64,000 nt of DNA from Pseudomonas segetis (GCF_900188155.1 NZ_FZOG01000001.1:248001-312000), one strand, 5' to 3'. Shown: positions 41,488 to 50,109, numbered from the stretch's first letter. Program-made: numbers and translations. The notes: generated by a model not told the origin, from the letters alone.

Positions 41488-42804
41488 TTAGCCCATCATC
41501 GAAAGCACGACGAATGTGCCACCAATCGCCACGCCGGAGATGCCCAGCCAGATAATCAGGTAGCCCATGATATCCCGAGCCGAGAGGCCAGCAACCCCCA
41601 GCAGTGGCAAGGCCCAGAAGGGTTGGATTTGATTGGTCCAGCCATCGCCCCAGGTAAAGGCCATGATGGTTTGTGCAGGATCTGCGCCCAGGGCGTGAGC
41701 GGCGTTCATCATGATCGGACCCTGGATCGCCCATTGTCCGCCACCGGACGGAATAAAGAAGTTGACTATGCCCGCGCAGAGGAAGGTCAGCAGCGGAAAG
41801 GTTTCCGGCGTGGCGATGTGGATGATTGCCTGGGAGAACTCGGTCACCAGCCCTGAGCCGGTCATCATCCCGGCAATGCCGGCGTACAGTGGGAACTGCA
41901 CGATAATGCCACTGCCGGCGGTAACGGCCTTGCTGGCAGCCTTGGTGTAGGAAACCGAGTTTTTGTGCAGGATCAGGCCGAGCGCGAGAAAGAACAGGAT
42001 GATGGTGTTTAGGTTTACGTTGAAACCTTTGTGGACGATTTGTCCAACCAGATAGGCCGCCGCCAGGCAGCCCAGCAGGAGGATCGGCCAGCGACTGTGT
42101 TCAAGCCGGTCAGAAGGGGCCATGTCTTTTTTGCTGAGGGGCGCCTCCTGCTGGATATCCTCATCGGTGTCTTGCAGGCGGATGATGTCCTTGGGTTGCT
42201 TTTGCAGCAAAAAGAATCCCACCAGTAAAACCAGCAGCAACAGGGTGAGGATGATGTTCCAGCTTGAATAAAGCGTCTGCGAGACAGGAATGATACCCAG
42301 CGTATCCTCCATGAAATGCCCAGGTGTGGCGATTACCAATGGAATCGATGACGAGGGGCCGCGCACCAGTTCGCCGCCATATGCAGCGGCCACGATCAAC
42401 GGGAAGTGAATCGCAACGCGTTTGCCCATTTCCCGCGCGAGGATGGCGCCTGCCACCATGCCAAAACCCCAGTTGAGGTAATAGCAAACAAAGCTGACCA
42501 CTATGGTCAACACCAATGCTTGTTTGGGGGTGCTGGCGTGCTTGGTAAAACCGCTGAGCATGGCCTGGACTGCCGGGCTCAGTGCAAGCACATAGCCGGT
42601 TAGCAGCACGAGTACCATCTGCATGCCGAAGGTAAACAGCTTGGAAAATCCATCGCCCCAGTAACTGGCCATGTCCATGGGCGATTGGCCGGTGATGCCA
42701 ACCCCCATCAGCAACACGATGAAGGTCAGCAGGACTGCCAATAGAAAGGCGCTCGGCAGATACCGCTGCACCATTTTTACAGAGAAATTAGTTATAGCTT
42801 CCAT
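41488..42804 (-). CDS. Short-chain fatty acid transporter, AtoE family
   Basis: A 438-residue integral membrane protein with about 12 hydrophobic segments, matching the AtoE/short-chain fatty acid transporter family (MVQRYLPSAFLLAVLLTFI, WGFGMVAGAILAREMGKR, YAGIAGMMTGSGL, FFIPSGGGQWAIQGPIMMNA, WGDGWTNQIQPFWALPLLG). AtoE imports short fatty acids such as butyrate or acetoacetate. The ATG at 42804 follows AGGA; the open frame to 42846 has no ribosome-binding site. Divergent from an IclR regulator with a three-site operator region between them, so it is probably that regulator's target. No fatty-acid CoA-transferase is adjacent, so the true substrate is unclear. Confidence 0.9.
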   Translation of the reverse strand: MEAITNFSVKMVQRYLPSAFLLAVLLTFIVLLMGVGITGQSPMDMASYWGDGFSKLFTFGMQMVLVLLTGYVLALSPAVQAMLSGFTKHASTPKQALVLTIVVSFVCYYLNWGFGMVAGAILAREMGKRVAIHFPLIVAAAYGGELVRGPSSSIPLVIATPGHFMEDTLGIIPVSQTLYSSWNIILTLLLLVLLVGFFLLQKQPKDIIRLQDTDEDIQQEAPLSKKDMAPSDRLEHSRWPILLLGCLAAAYLVGQIVHKGFNVNLNTIILFFLALGLILHKNSVSYTKAASKAVTAGSGIIVQFPLYAGIAGMMTGSGLVTEFSQAIIHIATPETFPLLTFLCAGIVNFFIPSGGGQWAIQGPIMMNAAHALGADPAQTIMAFTWGDGWTNQIQPFWALPLLGVAGLSARDIMGYLIIWLGISGVAIGGTFVVLSMMG

Positions 42805-42964
42805 CAGGAATCCTGTTGTTTTTATGGTGATTGCAACTGGCTGCAAGGTTATGGGCAGACGGCCTCTGCTCGTCGGCGTGTTTGGCTCTTGGGGAAATAT
42901 TCACACCTTGTGATCGGGGTGCTGGGCTTTTGGCGGCACGCCTGGTTATTTCATCAGGCATCTT

Positions 42965-42981
42965 AGTTCGCTATACGAACA
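42965..42981. promoter_or_regulatory. IclR-type operator 1
   Basis: AGTTCGCTATACGAACA: inverted half-sites GTTCGC and ACGAAC around three bases. Centre at 42973, 19 bases from operator 2. Confidence 0.6.
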
Positions 42982-42983
42982 TA

Positions 42984-43000
42984 TGTTTGCCTAACGAACA
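42984..43000. promoter_or_regulatory. IclR-type operator 2
   Basis: TGTTTGCCTAACGAACA: the same pattern with one changed base in the left arm. Centre at 42992. Confidence 0.6.
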
Positions 43001-43056
43001 CAATGCGCGATCATCGTTCTCAGGTCAATACTTTCTGGATGCAACTGCAAAATGCA

Positions 43057-43073
43057 TGTTCGCAAGGCGAACA
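43057..43073. promoter_or_regulatory. IclR-type operator 3 (perfect palindrome)
   Basis: TGTTCGCAAGGCGAACA: perfect 7-bp arms around AAG. Centre at 43065, 64 bases upstream of the IclR start codon, suited to autoregulation. The rest of the 324-base gap (42805-43128) shows no other clear element. Confidence 0.65.
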
Positions 43074-43128
43074 AATGCTAGAGTTCTGCCCGCTCAACAG
43101 GCGTACATGCATCAATCAAGGGGAAACG

Positions 43129-43920
43129 ATGGACGACAAGGTGCTTCAGCCAGATGACCGGGACTACGTGAGTGCACTGGCTTCCGGGTTGAAGGTTTTG
43201 CTCGCCTTTGATGCGGCTCATCCGCGGATGACGCTCAGTGAAGTGGCGGCCCGCACGGCCATGGATCGGGCTAAAGCCAGGCGGTTTCTGCTTACCTTGC
43301 ATTCGCTGGGGTATATGCGCCGCAGTGGACGCCAGTTCGAGTTGACGCCGCAGGTATTGCAGCTTGGCCATGCTTATCAGGCCTCTAATCAATACAGTGC
43401 GGTCATTCAGCATTACCTGCAGGACATCACCGCAGAGCTTGGCGAATCCTCGTCCTTGACTGTGCTCGACGGCAATGATGTGGTCTATGTCAGTCGTTCT
43501 GCAGCGCCCCACCGACTGATGGCAATCACCCTGGTCGCGGGTACCCGGCTGCCTGCAGCTTACACGTCGATGGGCAGGGTTTTGCTGGCGCAGATGACTG
43601 ATCAGGCGCTGCACGACTTTGTCGAGCGCGTACCGCTTGAGCCTCACACCGCTTTTTCAATAACGGCTAAAGAGGCATTGCGCGAGGAAATTGGCAAAGT
43701 GCGTGGGCAAGGCTACGCCATGGTCGACCAGGAACTCGACCTTGGCTTGCGCTCGGTAGCCGTGCCCGTATTTGCCGGAAATGGAGATTTGCTCGGAGCC
43801 ATCAATATCAGCACCAACGCTTCACGGGTGCCAACGCAAGTCCTGCTCAATGACTACCTGCCCAAGCTTCAACGGGTTGCGCAAACCGTACGCAGTGTCA
43901 TTCGTTCAGCTTTGGGCTAA
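43129..43920 (+). CDS. IclR-family transcriptional regulator (PcaR/PobR-like)
   Basis: A 263-residue regulator with an N-terminal winged helix (about 12-75: ASGLKVLLAFDAAHPRMTLS, VAARTAMDRAKARRFLLTL) and a C-terminal IclR ligand domain (about 90-260: SSLTVLDGNDVVYVSR, TRLPAAYTSMGRVLLA, LRSVAVPVFAGNGDLLGAIN). This resembles PcaR/PobR/CatR-type regulators of aromatic catabolism. The ATG at 43129 follows AAGGGGAAA; the open frame to 43003 runs through the operators and is rejected. Probably controls itself and the divergent AtoE-type gene. Confidence 0.9.
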   Translation: MDDKVLQPDDRDYVSALASGLKVLLAFDAAHPRMTLSEVAARTAMDRAKARRFLLTLHSLGYMRRSGRQFELTPQVLQLGHAYQASNQYSAVIQHYLQDITAELGESSSLTVLDGNDVVYVSRSAAPHRLMAITLVAGTRLPAAYTSMGRVLLAQMTDQALHDFVERVPLEPHTAFSITAKEALREEIGKVRGQGYAMVDQELDLGLRSVAVPVFAGNGDLLGAINISTNASRVPTQVLLNDYLPKLQRVAQTVRSVIRSALG

Positions 43921-44017
43921 ATGCAACTGGTTGCTATCGCCGCCGTCCAGAGGCTTGCTTGCGCGCCATGACATTGAGTGGATTGATCCTGGTCCTCACA
44001 TCAGCTGACAGGAATAA

Positions 44018-44346
44018 GGCTTCGTCATCCTGGCTGAAGGTCACTTTCTGCGGCATCAGATTCGCCTGCAGGAGCGCCTCAAGGCTGCAACCGAGGCAGG
44101 CTTGCAGATGCTGGATGAAATTGGTGCCGAGGTGTTCTTCAGGCCTGAGCAGAGCCTGTACTTGTGGGCAAGAATGGCGCACATGGATGATGCCCGCGAG
44201 TTGACCCGCCAGCTATTGCCCAAGGGTTTCATGATTGCGCCCGGGCATATTTTTCACCAGAGCAGTCAGGTATTAACCCCTGGACCCGACTGAACGTGGC
44301 CTATCTGAATGACCCTTTGCTAAAGGCTGTGCTAAGGCATCCCTGA
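44018..44346 (+). pseudogene. C-terminal remnant of a PLP-dependent aminotransferase (MocR type), frameshifted
   Basis: The plus strand encodes GHFLRHQIRLQERLKAATEA, EVFFRPEQSLYLWARM, LLPKGFMIAPGHIF and, after a single-base frame change near 44270, NPWTRLNVAYLNDPLLKAVL then a stop at 44344-44346. Together this is the C-terminal end of an aminotransferase-like domain as in MocR/GntR regulators or class I/II aminotransferases. The N-terminal three quarters, including the PLP lysine, are missing, and an in-frame TAA lies at 44015. It is a decayed gene left between the IclR and amidase genes. Confidence 0.75.
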
Positions 44347-44354
44347 GCAACGCG

Positions 44355-44380
44355 CCGCCCCGGCAGGGGCGGGTTGTTTT
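44355..44380 (+). terminator. Terminator downstream of the aminotransferase remnant
   Basis: CCGCCCC, loop GGCA, GGGGCGG, then GTTGTTTT. It is the old gene's terminator and also lies just past the convergent amidase stop. Confidence 0.75.
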
Positions 44381-44394
44381 GCAGGCTAAAGGGA

Positions 44395-45858
44395 TCAGCC
44401 GGCCAGACCGAGCAGGGGCGGTGGACAGCGCTGATACCAGCGGGTGGCTTGCTCGTAGGCATGGGCCAATTGCAACACGGCCATGTCGGCTTGGTGCCGG
44501 CCTATGATCTGGATGCCCATGGGCAATCCTTGCTCATTGAAGCCAACTGGCACGTTCGCTACCGGGCATCCGGACAACGTGCCTGGGATAACCACCTCCA
44601 TCCAGCGGTGATAGGTATCCATGGCGACACCTTCGATCTCTTTTGGCCAGTCGAGGGTCTTGTCGAAAGGAAATACCTGTGCACTGGGCAGCAACAGGTA
44701 ATCGTATTTCTCGAACAGACGACTGATGGCCCTATACCAGTCGGTACGTGCGGCCGAGGCGCGATAGACATCCATTGCCGACAGTGCCAGTCCGCCTTCG
44801 ATTTCCCAGCAGGCTTCCGGTTTTAGCTGCTCGCGCTGTTGTGGGTCGGCATAGCGGCTACCGAGTGAGCCGGCCACCAGCCAGTGGCGCAGGGTGCACC
44901 AGGTGTCCCATAAGCGTTCGGGTGCATAGTCGCTGCGGGCATCCTCGACATGGCAACCCAGTGCCTCGAAGTCACCCAGGGCGCGCTTGCACAAATCCAG
45001 CACCCCGCGCTGCATGGGTAAATAGCCGTTGAAGTCACCGAGCCAACCGAGCCGCGCACCTTTGATGTCACTCTCAAGGCTGCCTGCGAATTGGGTGCCC
45101 GGCTCGCTGATGGACAAGGGTGAGCGTGAGTCGCCCCCGGCCTGGGTTGACAGGAGCATGGCGACGTCGCGCACGCTGCGGCCCATGGGGCCTTCGTAGC
45201 CTAGCTGGTCGATGAAGAGGTCGGCACTGTCATCAAATGGCACACGGCCCTGGGAAGGGCGGAAACCAATGATGTTGTTGAATGCGGCTGGGTTGCGCAG
45301 CGAACCCATCATGTCACTGCCGTCTGCGACCGGCACCAGTTGCAAGGCCAGCGCCGCGCCAGCGCCGCCGCTGCTACCACCGGCCGTGCGGCTTGGGTCA
45401 TATGCGCAGCCGGTGACGCCGAATACCGGGTTATAGCTGTGTGAACCCAGCCCGAATTCAGGGGTATTGGTCTTGCCGATAAGAATGGCGCCAGCTCCAC
45501 GGATACGCTCGACCATGATGCCGTCGTTCTCGGGAACAAAGTCGCGAAAGAGCGGCGAACCCAGGGTGGTGCGGATGCCCTTGGTCAGTGACAAGTCCTT
45601 GATTGCATGGGGCAGGCCATGCATCCAGCCCCGGTACTCGCCGCGCGACAATTCGCGGTCACGTTCATCGGCCTGAGCGAGGAGGGTTTCTTCTGGTTGC
45701 AGGCTGACGATGGCATTGACTGCCGGGTTGAAACGCTCGATGTGCGCAAGGTAGTCGCTCATGACTTCACGGCACGACACTTGACGCAAGCGGATGCGCT
45801 CAGCCAGTTCATGGGCCTGGAGTTGGACCAGCTCGCTGATATTTTGGTTTTGGTTCAT
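44395..45858 (-). CDS. Amidase-signature-family amidase
   Basis: A 487-residue amidase that hydrolyses a C-N amide bond. The Ser-cisSer-Lys triad is visible: K87 in HAIKDLSL, cis-Ser S163 in AGGSSGGAGAAL and nucleophile S186 in SDMMGSLRNPA; the usual glycine before GS is methionine here. It is the last gene of an operon with a polyamine-type ABC importer, so the likely substrate is an imported amide or acylated amine (inference). The ATG at 45858 has GCGAGA upstream. A 114-base gap with a strong hairpin separates it from the substrate-binding-protein gene. Confidence 0.9.
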   Translation of the reverse strand: MNQNQNISELVQLQAHELAERIRLRQVSCREVMSDYLAHIERFNPAVNAIVSLQPEETLLAQADERDRELSRGEYRGWMHGLPHAIKDLSLTKGIRTTLGSPLFRDFVPENDGIMVERIRGAGAILIGKTNTPEFGLGSHSYNPVFGVTGCAYDPSRTAGGSSGGAGAALALQLVPVADGSDMMGSLRNPAAFNNIIGFRPSQGRVPFDDSADLFIDQLGYEGPMGRSVRDVAMLLSTQAGGDSRSPLSISEPGTQFAGSLESDIKGARLGWLGDFNGYLPMQRGVLDLCKRALGDFEALGCHVEDARSDYAPERLWDTWCTLRHWLVAGSLGSRYADPQQREQLKPEACWEIEGGLALSAMDVYRASAARTDWYRAISRLFEKYDYLLLPSAQVFPFDKTLDWPKEIEGVAMDTYHRWMEVVIPGTLSGCPVANVPVGFNEQGLPMGIQIIGRHQADMAVLQLAHAYEQATRWYQRCPPPLLGLAG

Positions 45859-45919
45859 TGGGTCTCGCTTATCAAAGCAGTTTTGAAGGAGATTGCATCG
45901 GCGCAGATACAGTGCGCCT

Positions 45920-45958
45920 CTGCTGCGGGAGAGCCGTTGCAGGCTTGTCCCGCAGCAG
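45920..45958 (-). other. Strong intercistronic hairpin
   Basis: CTGCTGCGGGA (45920-45930) pairs perfectly with TCCCGCAGCAG (45948-45958), and AGCC/GGCT inside the loop can extend the stem. There is no T-run, so it more likely stabilises the upstream mRNA or gives partial termination between the binding-protein and amidase genes. Confidence 0.65.
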
Positions 45959-45972
45959 TGGCAGGCAGTTGC

Positions 45973-47007
45973 CTAGCGCATCAGGTTGGTCCATAGCCGG
46001 TCGGCCAGGCGGATCGCGTCCTTGCCGCAGGTTTGGCTGAATACAACCTTGGTGCCTTCAGGGATTTGCAGTTCCGGCGCAGTTTTCAGATCTGCATCAA
46101 GAAAGGCTTCGGTGCCTTTGACCGGGCTCTGGTGCTTGAGGAAGTTCTGGGTCATCGCCGAGTTTTCCGGCTGACTCATAAAGGCGATGAACGCGCGTGC
46201 AGCCTCAGGATTGTTGGCGCCTTTGGGGATCACCATATTGTCCACCCAAGCCATTACGCCTTCCTTTGGGTACAGGTATTTCAGGCTTGGTTTCAATTCC
46301 CGGGCGCGCAACGAGGAACCGCCCCAGAACAGCGACATCGAGGTTTCCCCGGCGGCCAGGTTTTCGCGGATAGAGCCAGCCTTGGAGCTGTAGGTCTTGA
46401 CGAATGGCTTTTGCGCCTTGAGCAGATTGAGGATCTGCTGGACTTGCTTGGGATCTTCGCTGCACAGCGGAATCCCCAGGTACAGGCTGGCGGTGTCCAT
46501 TACATCGCTGACCGAGTCGAGCATATTGATCTTGCCCTGCAGCTCTTTTGGCGGCTCGAAGAGCACCGAATAGCTATCCATTGGGCCATTGTATTTCGCG
46601 GTGTCGAGCACCACGCTGGTGGTGCCCCAGATAAAGGGCACCGAATAGCCACCTTCCGGGTCCCAGCTCGGCTTTTTCAGGTTGTCGCTCAGGTTTGCGT
46701 AATACGGCTGTTTGGCCGGGTCGAAACGCTCCAGCAGGTTTTCGTGGACCAGGATGGGTACGAACTGGTGCGAGGGAATGGCTACATCGTAACCACTGCC
46801 GCCTTGCTTGAGTTTGGCCAGTAGGGTTTCGTTGGAGTCGTATGAGTCCACGCTGACCTTGATGCCTGTCTGTTTCTCGAACTTTTCAATAATCTGTGGC
46901 GAGAAATAGCCGCTCCAACTAATGACGTTAACGCTTTGGTCGGCTTGTGCCGTGGCCGCTAGCCCCAGAGCCATGGCGGCTGCGATTGCCGTAATTGACT
47001 TGTGCAT
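45973..47007 (-). CDS. Polyamine-type ABC transporter, periplasmic binding protein
   Basis: A 344-residue PotD/PotF-family binding protein. Signal peptide MHKSITAIAAAMALGLAATA, cleavage after QA (residue 22). VNVISWSGYFSPQIIEKFEKQTGIKV, YDVAIPSHQFVPILV, VPFIWGTTSVVLD and LFWGGSSLRARE are family features; the W and Y/S positions near the N-terminus belong to the ligand pocket. Linked with ATPase and two permease genes upstream, so it supplies the importer. The ligand may be a polyamine or a related amide, given the amidase next door. The ATG at 47007 follows AAGGGAG. Confidence 0.92.
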   Translation of the reverse strand: MHKSITAIAAAMALGLAATAQADQSVNVISWSGYFSPQIIEKFEKQTGIKVSVDSYDSNETLLAKLKQGGSGYDVAIPSHQFVPILVHENLLERFDPAKQPYYANLSDNLKKPSWDPEGGYSVPFIWGTTSVVLDTAKYNGPMDSYSVLFEPPKELQGKINMLDSVSDVMDTASLYLGIPLCSEDPKQVQQILNLLKAQKPFVKTYSSKAGSIRENLAAGETSMSLFWGGSSLRARELKPSLKYLYPKEGVMAWVDNMVIPKGANNPEAARAFIAFMSQPENSAMTQNFLKHQSPVKGTEAFLDADLKTAPELQIPEGTKVVFSQTCGKDAIRLADRLWTNLMR

Positions 47008-47040
47008 AAGTGACTCCCTTTGATGAAAGTAAAGGCCTGA

Positions 47041-47847
47041 TCAGGTTCTTGATTTACCCAGCAGGAAAGACAAGCTGACGAACAACACCGAAACGGCCAG
47101 GATCAGGGTCGATACAGCGTTGACGTCGGGGGTTACGCCCATTCGCAACATGCCGAAGATGAAGATGGGCAGGGTGGTGGTGCCGGCCTGGGACACCATC
47201 ATCGAGATCACGAAGTTATCCAGCGACACGATGAAAGCCAGCATCAGGCCGGAGAAAATCCCGGGCATCAGCAGTGGCAAGGTGACCTTGGTAAAGGTGC
47301 GCCAGGGGCCTGCATAGAGGTCGTTGGCGGCTTGCTCCAGCGACAGGTCCATGTCCTCGAGGCGTGCACGGATCGGCAGGTAGGCGAAGGGGATGCAGAA
47401 CACCGTGTGGGCGATGATCAGGTTGCCGTAGCCCAGTGACAGGCCGATGCTGGAAAACAATCCCAGGGTAGCGACGCCGACCACTATTTCTGGCAGCACC
47501 AATGGCAACATGATCGCACCGATGGACAGGCGCATGCCCTTGAACCGCGCCCCGCGTGAGGTGCCCAGCGCTGCCAGGGTGGCAATAACCGTGGCGATCA
47601 CGCTGGCGCAAACGGCAATCAGCAGGCTGTTGCCGGCCGCCGAGCGCAAGGCTTGATTGTTGAAGGCTGCGCGATACCAGTCGAGGCTGAAACTGGTCCA
47701 CACCGTGGCCGATTGGTTCGCGTTGAACGAGTACAGGATCAGCACCAGGATCGGGGCGTAGAGGTACAGGTAAAACAGGAAGCTGAATCCGCCGAAGCCG
47801 GGGAAGTGCTGAATGTCGAGCCGACGGCGCTTGAATAGAGGCAACAT
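47041..47847 (-). CDS. Polyamine-type ABC transporter permease (PotC/PotI-like)
   Basis: A 268-residue inner-membrane permease with six predicted helices. LYAPILVLILYSFNAN and WTSFSLDWYRAAFNNQAL are typical of PotC. The EAA loop that contacts the ATPase reads EQAANDLYAGPWRTFTKVTL with the glycine at the usual place. Its ATG overlaps the stop of the preceding permease by one base (TAATG), showing tight coupling. It forms the channel with the PotB-like protein. Confidence 0.93.
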   Translation of the reverse strand: MLPLFKRRRLDIQHFPGFGGFSFLFYLYLYAPILVLILYSFNANQSATVWTSFSLDWYRAAFNNQALRSAAGNSLLIAVCASVIATVIATLAALGTSRGARFKGMRLSIGAIMLPLVLPEIVVGVATLGLFSSIGLSLGYGNLIIAHTVFCIPFAYLPIRARLEDMDLSLEQAANDLYAGPWRTFTKVTLPLLMPGIFSGLMLAFIVSLDNFVISMMVSQAGTTTLPIFIFGMLRMGVTPDVNAVSTLILAVSVLFVSLSFLLGKSRT

Positions 47848-48773
47848 TATTTTCCCTCCCGGGCAACGCGCAGGCGTTCCGTGCGCATGGCATAGAACAT
47901 CAGAACCAACATCACCGCAGCCATCAGGACCAGCGCCAGGGCTGCGCCAAATGGCCAGTTTCGTGCATCACTGAATTGGCGGAATATCAGGTTGCCAAGC
48001 ATCAACTTGGTCCCGCCGCCGAGCAGCTCGGGGGCGATCATCGCGCCCAGGCAAGGTACAAAGGTCAGGATGGCGCCAGCGAGAATGCCGGGCCTGGCAA
48101 TTGGCAGGACAACTTTGCGCAGTGTACGCAGGCGTCCGGCGTAGAGATCCTGAGCTGCTTCGAGCAGGCGCATGTCCATTTTTTCGAGTGTCGCGTAGAT
48201 CGGCAGTACGACGAAGGGGGCGTAGGTGTAGACCAGGCCCAGCAGTACGGCGCCGTCGTTGTATAGCAGCGGCAATGGTTGCTGGATCAAGCCAAGGCCC
48301 AGCAGGCTGTTGTTGATCACGCCTGTGCCTCGCAGCAGGAGAATCCACGCATAGGTGCGAATCAGCAGGTTGGCCCAGAACGGAATGGTGATAAGGAAAA
48401 TCAACAGGCCCCGGCGCCGTATGGGCTGCATCGCCAGCCATACCGCGACCGGAAAGCCAATCAGCAGGGTGATCAGGGTGGTGGCCGTGGCAATACCTAC
48501 TGAGCGCAGGGCAATAATCAGGTACGAGTCGGTAAACGCCAGGCTATCGTCCAGTTGGCGCTCGAACAGCAGGGATGTGTAGGCCTCGCTGCTGAATACC
48601 TGGTCGACACCACCATAGGGGTTGGCCTGCATCAGCGAGTAAGCGGCAATGATCAGTATCGGCACAAGCAAGAACAGGCCGATGGCGAGTAGCGCGGGCG
48701 ATACGCCCAAGAGGCTACCCAAGGCTCTGCGTCGTTCCAACGCGCTACCGGGAGCTATAGGTCGTGAGTTCAT
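47847..48773 (-). CDS. Polyamine-type ABC transporter permease (PotB/PotH-like)
   Basis: A 308-residue inner-membrane permease. About 30 N-terminal residues precede the first helix (SPALLAIGLFLLVPILIIAA); five further helices and an EAA loop (EAAQDLYAGRLRTLRKVVLP) follow. NLLIRTYAWILLLRGTGVIN is a PotB hallmark. The ATG at 48773 follows AGGAG; the ATPase stop is 15 bases upstream and the PotC-like gene overlaps downstream. Confidence 0.93.
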   Translation of the reverse strand: MNSRPIAPGSALERRRALGSLLGVSPALLAIGLFLLVPILIIAAYSLMQANPYGGVDQVFSSEAYTSLLFERQLDDSLAFTDSYLIIALRSVGIATATTLITLLIGFPVAVWLAMQPIRRRGLLIFLITIPFWANLLIRTYAWILLLRGTGVINNSLLGLGLIQQPLPLLYNDGAVLLGLVYTYAPFVVLPIYATLEKMDMRLLEAAQDLYAGRLRTLRKVVLPIARPGILAGAILTFVPCLGAMIAPELLGGGTKLMLGNLIFRQFSDARNWPFGAALALVLMAAVMLVLMFYAMRTERLRVAREGK

Positions 48774-48788
48774 TGTTGGCTCCTAGGC

Positions 48789-49907
48789 TCAGTCCAACAG
48801 TACGCTGGCGCTTTCGCGGTCAAACTGCAGGCCAAGGCGTTGCCCCGGAACGAAACTCTGGTTTTGCCCGGCTCTGTTCGGTGTACGCACACGCAAGTGG
48901 CTGCCATCGGCCAGGCTCACCTGGTATTGCAGGTCGGTGCCCAGGTAGATCTGTTCTACCAGTGTGCAAGGTGTTGTTTCGGGGCTGTCGGGCGCGACTA
49001 ACTGCAAACGTTCAGGGCGAATTGACAGGGTTACCTGCGCACCTTGGTGCAGGCCCTCGCGGCCTGCGGCGCGCATCAGTTGGCCTCCGGTAATACGCAG
49101 CAGGGCATGGTCGTCGGCGAGCGTCTCGACTTGGGCCGGGAGGAAGTTGGTCTCGCCAATAAAGTCGGCGACAAAGCGGTTGTTGGGTTGCTCGTAAATA
49201 TCCGATGGTCGCCCGACCTGTTGCACCTGGCCTTCAGCGAGCACGGCAATGCGGTCGGACATGGTCAAGGCTTCTTCTTGATCATGGGTTACGAAAATAA
49301 AGGTGATCCCGGTCTTGGCCTGGATGCTCTTGAGTTCTTCGCGCATGGCTTGGCGCAGTTTCAGGTCAAGCGCCGAGAGCGGTTCATCCAGTAGCAACAC
49401 CTTGGGATGCGGGGCAAGTGCGCGCGCCAGTGCCACGCGTTGTTGCTGGCCACCGGAGAGTTGGGAAGGGCGGCGATCGGCAAAGCGCTCCATCTGCACC
49501 AGGGCGAGCATTTCGCTAACTCGCTGTGTGATGGCTGTTTTGCCCAGGCGCTTGCCCATGGGGTGCGATTCAAGGCCAAATGCCAGGTTCTCGGCGATGC
49601 TCATGTGCGGGAACAGGGCGTAGTGCTGGAACACAGTGTTGACTGGGCGCTCGTATGGCGGCCGGTCAGCGATGTTCTCGCCGTAGAGGAGAATTTCCCC
49701 GGCGCTTGGGAATTCAAAGCCGGCAATCATTCGCAGCAAGGTGGTCTTGCCGCAGCCGGATGGGCCGAGCAGGGTGAAAAACTCATTGTCGCGGATGTCC
49801 AGGTCTACGTGTTTCAGCGCCACGGGGCCTGTCTGTGGATCGCCGTAGACTTTGCGTACCGAACGAATGGATACGGCTGCCGTCTGCAAGCTGTGCAGGG
49901 CACTCAT
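48789..49907 (-). CDS. Polyamine-type ABC transporter ATPase (PotA/PotG-like)
   Basis: A 372-residue ABC ATPase. Walker A GPSGCGKTT at 48-56, signature LSGGQQQRVALARAL, Walker B LLLDEPLSALD, switch His in FVTHDQEEAL, and a C-terminal TOBE domain (about 285-370, SIRPERLQLV). The frame is open to 50117, but GGAGG lies seven bases before the ATG at 49907 and too close to the ATG at 49913, so MSALHSLQTA is the start. First gene of the five-gene importer-amidase operon, divergent from a LysR regulator. Confidence 0.94.
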   Translation of the reverse strand: MSALHSLQTAAVSIRSVRKVYGDPQTGPVALKHVDLDIRDNEFFTLLGPSGCGKTTLLRMIAGFEFPSAGEILLYGENIADRPPYERPVNTVFQHYALFPHMSIAENLAFGLESHPMGKRLGKTAITQRVSEMLALVQMERFADRRPSQLSGGQQQRVALARALAPHPKVLLLDEPLSALDLKLRQAMREELKSIQAKTGITFIFVTHDQEEALTMSDRIAVLAEGQVQQVGRPSDIYEQPNNRFVADFIGETNFLPAQVETLADDHALLRITGGQLMRAAGREGLHQGAQVTLSIRPERLQLVAPDSPETTPCTLVEQIYLGTDLQYQVSLADGSHLRVRTPNRAGQNQSFVPGQRLGLQFDRESASVLLD

Positions 49908-50002
49908 GGTCATACCTCCGATTCCCTCCCCGCCGATGCCTGGCATGCCGGGGGTTTTAATTGTTGTGGCAGGGATTAAGAACATATCTGTGCAGCGGTT
50001 TT

Positions 50003-50008
50003 TATAAT
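50003..50008 (+). promoter_or_regulatory. -10 box candidate for the LysR gene
   Basis: A perfect TATAAT in the 202-base divergent gap; no good -35 box was found at 16-18 bases upstream, as often seen with activator-dependent promoters. Confidence 0.35.
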
Positions 50009-50073
50009 GAGACTGCTGAGGCTGAGTGTGTCTAGATTGCGGTTGTGCGAAAAGCTCAATTTGTTTACCGTTG

Positions 50074-50092
50074 CTGTTAATAAATTTAACAG
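50074..50092. promoter_or_regulatory. Palindromic operator in front of the LysR gene
   Basis: CTGTTAATAAATTTAACAG: perfect 7-bp arms around five A/T bases, 17 bases before the LysR ATG. It suits an autoregulatory LysR site (T-N11-A type), bound by the product of the next gene (inference). Confidence 0.55.
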
Positions 50093-50109
50093 TTAGGCTG
50101 GGGGTCGTT

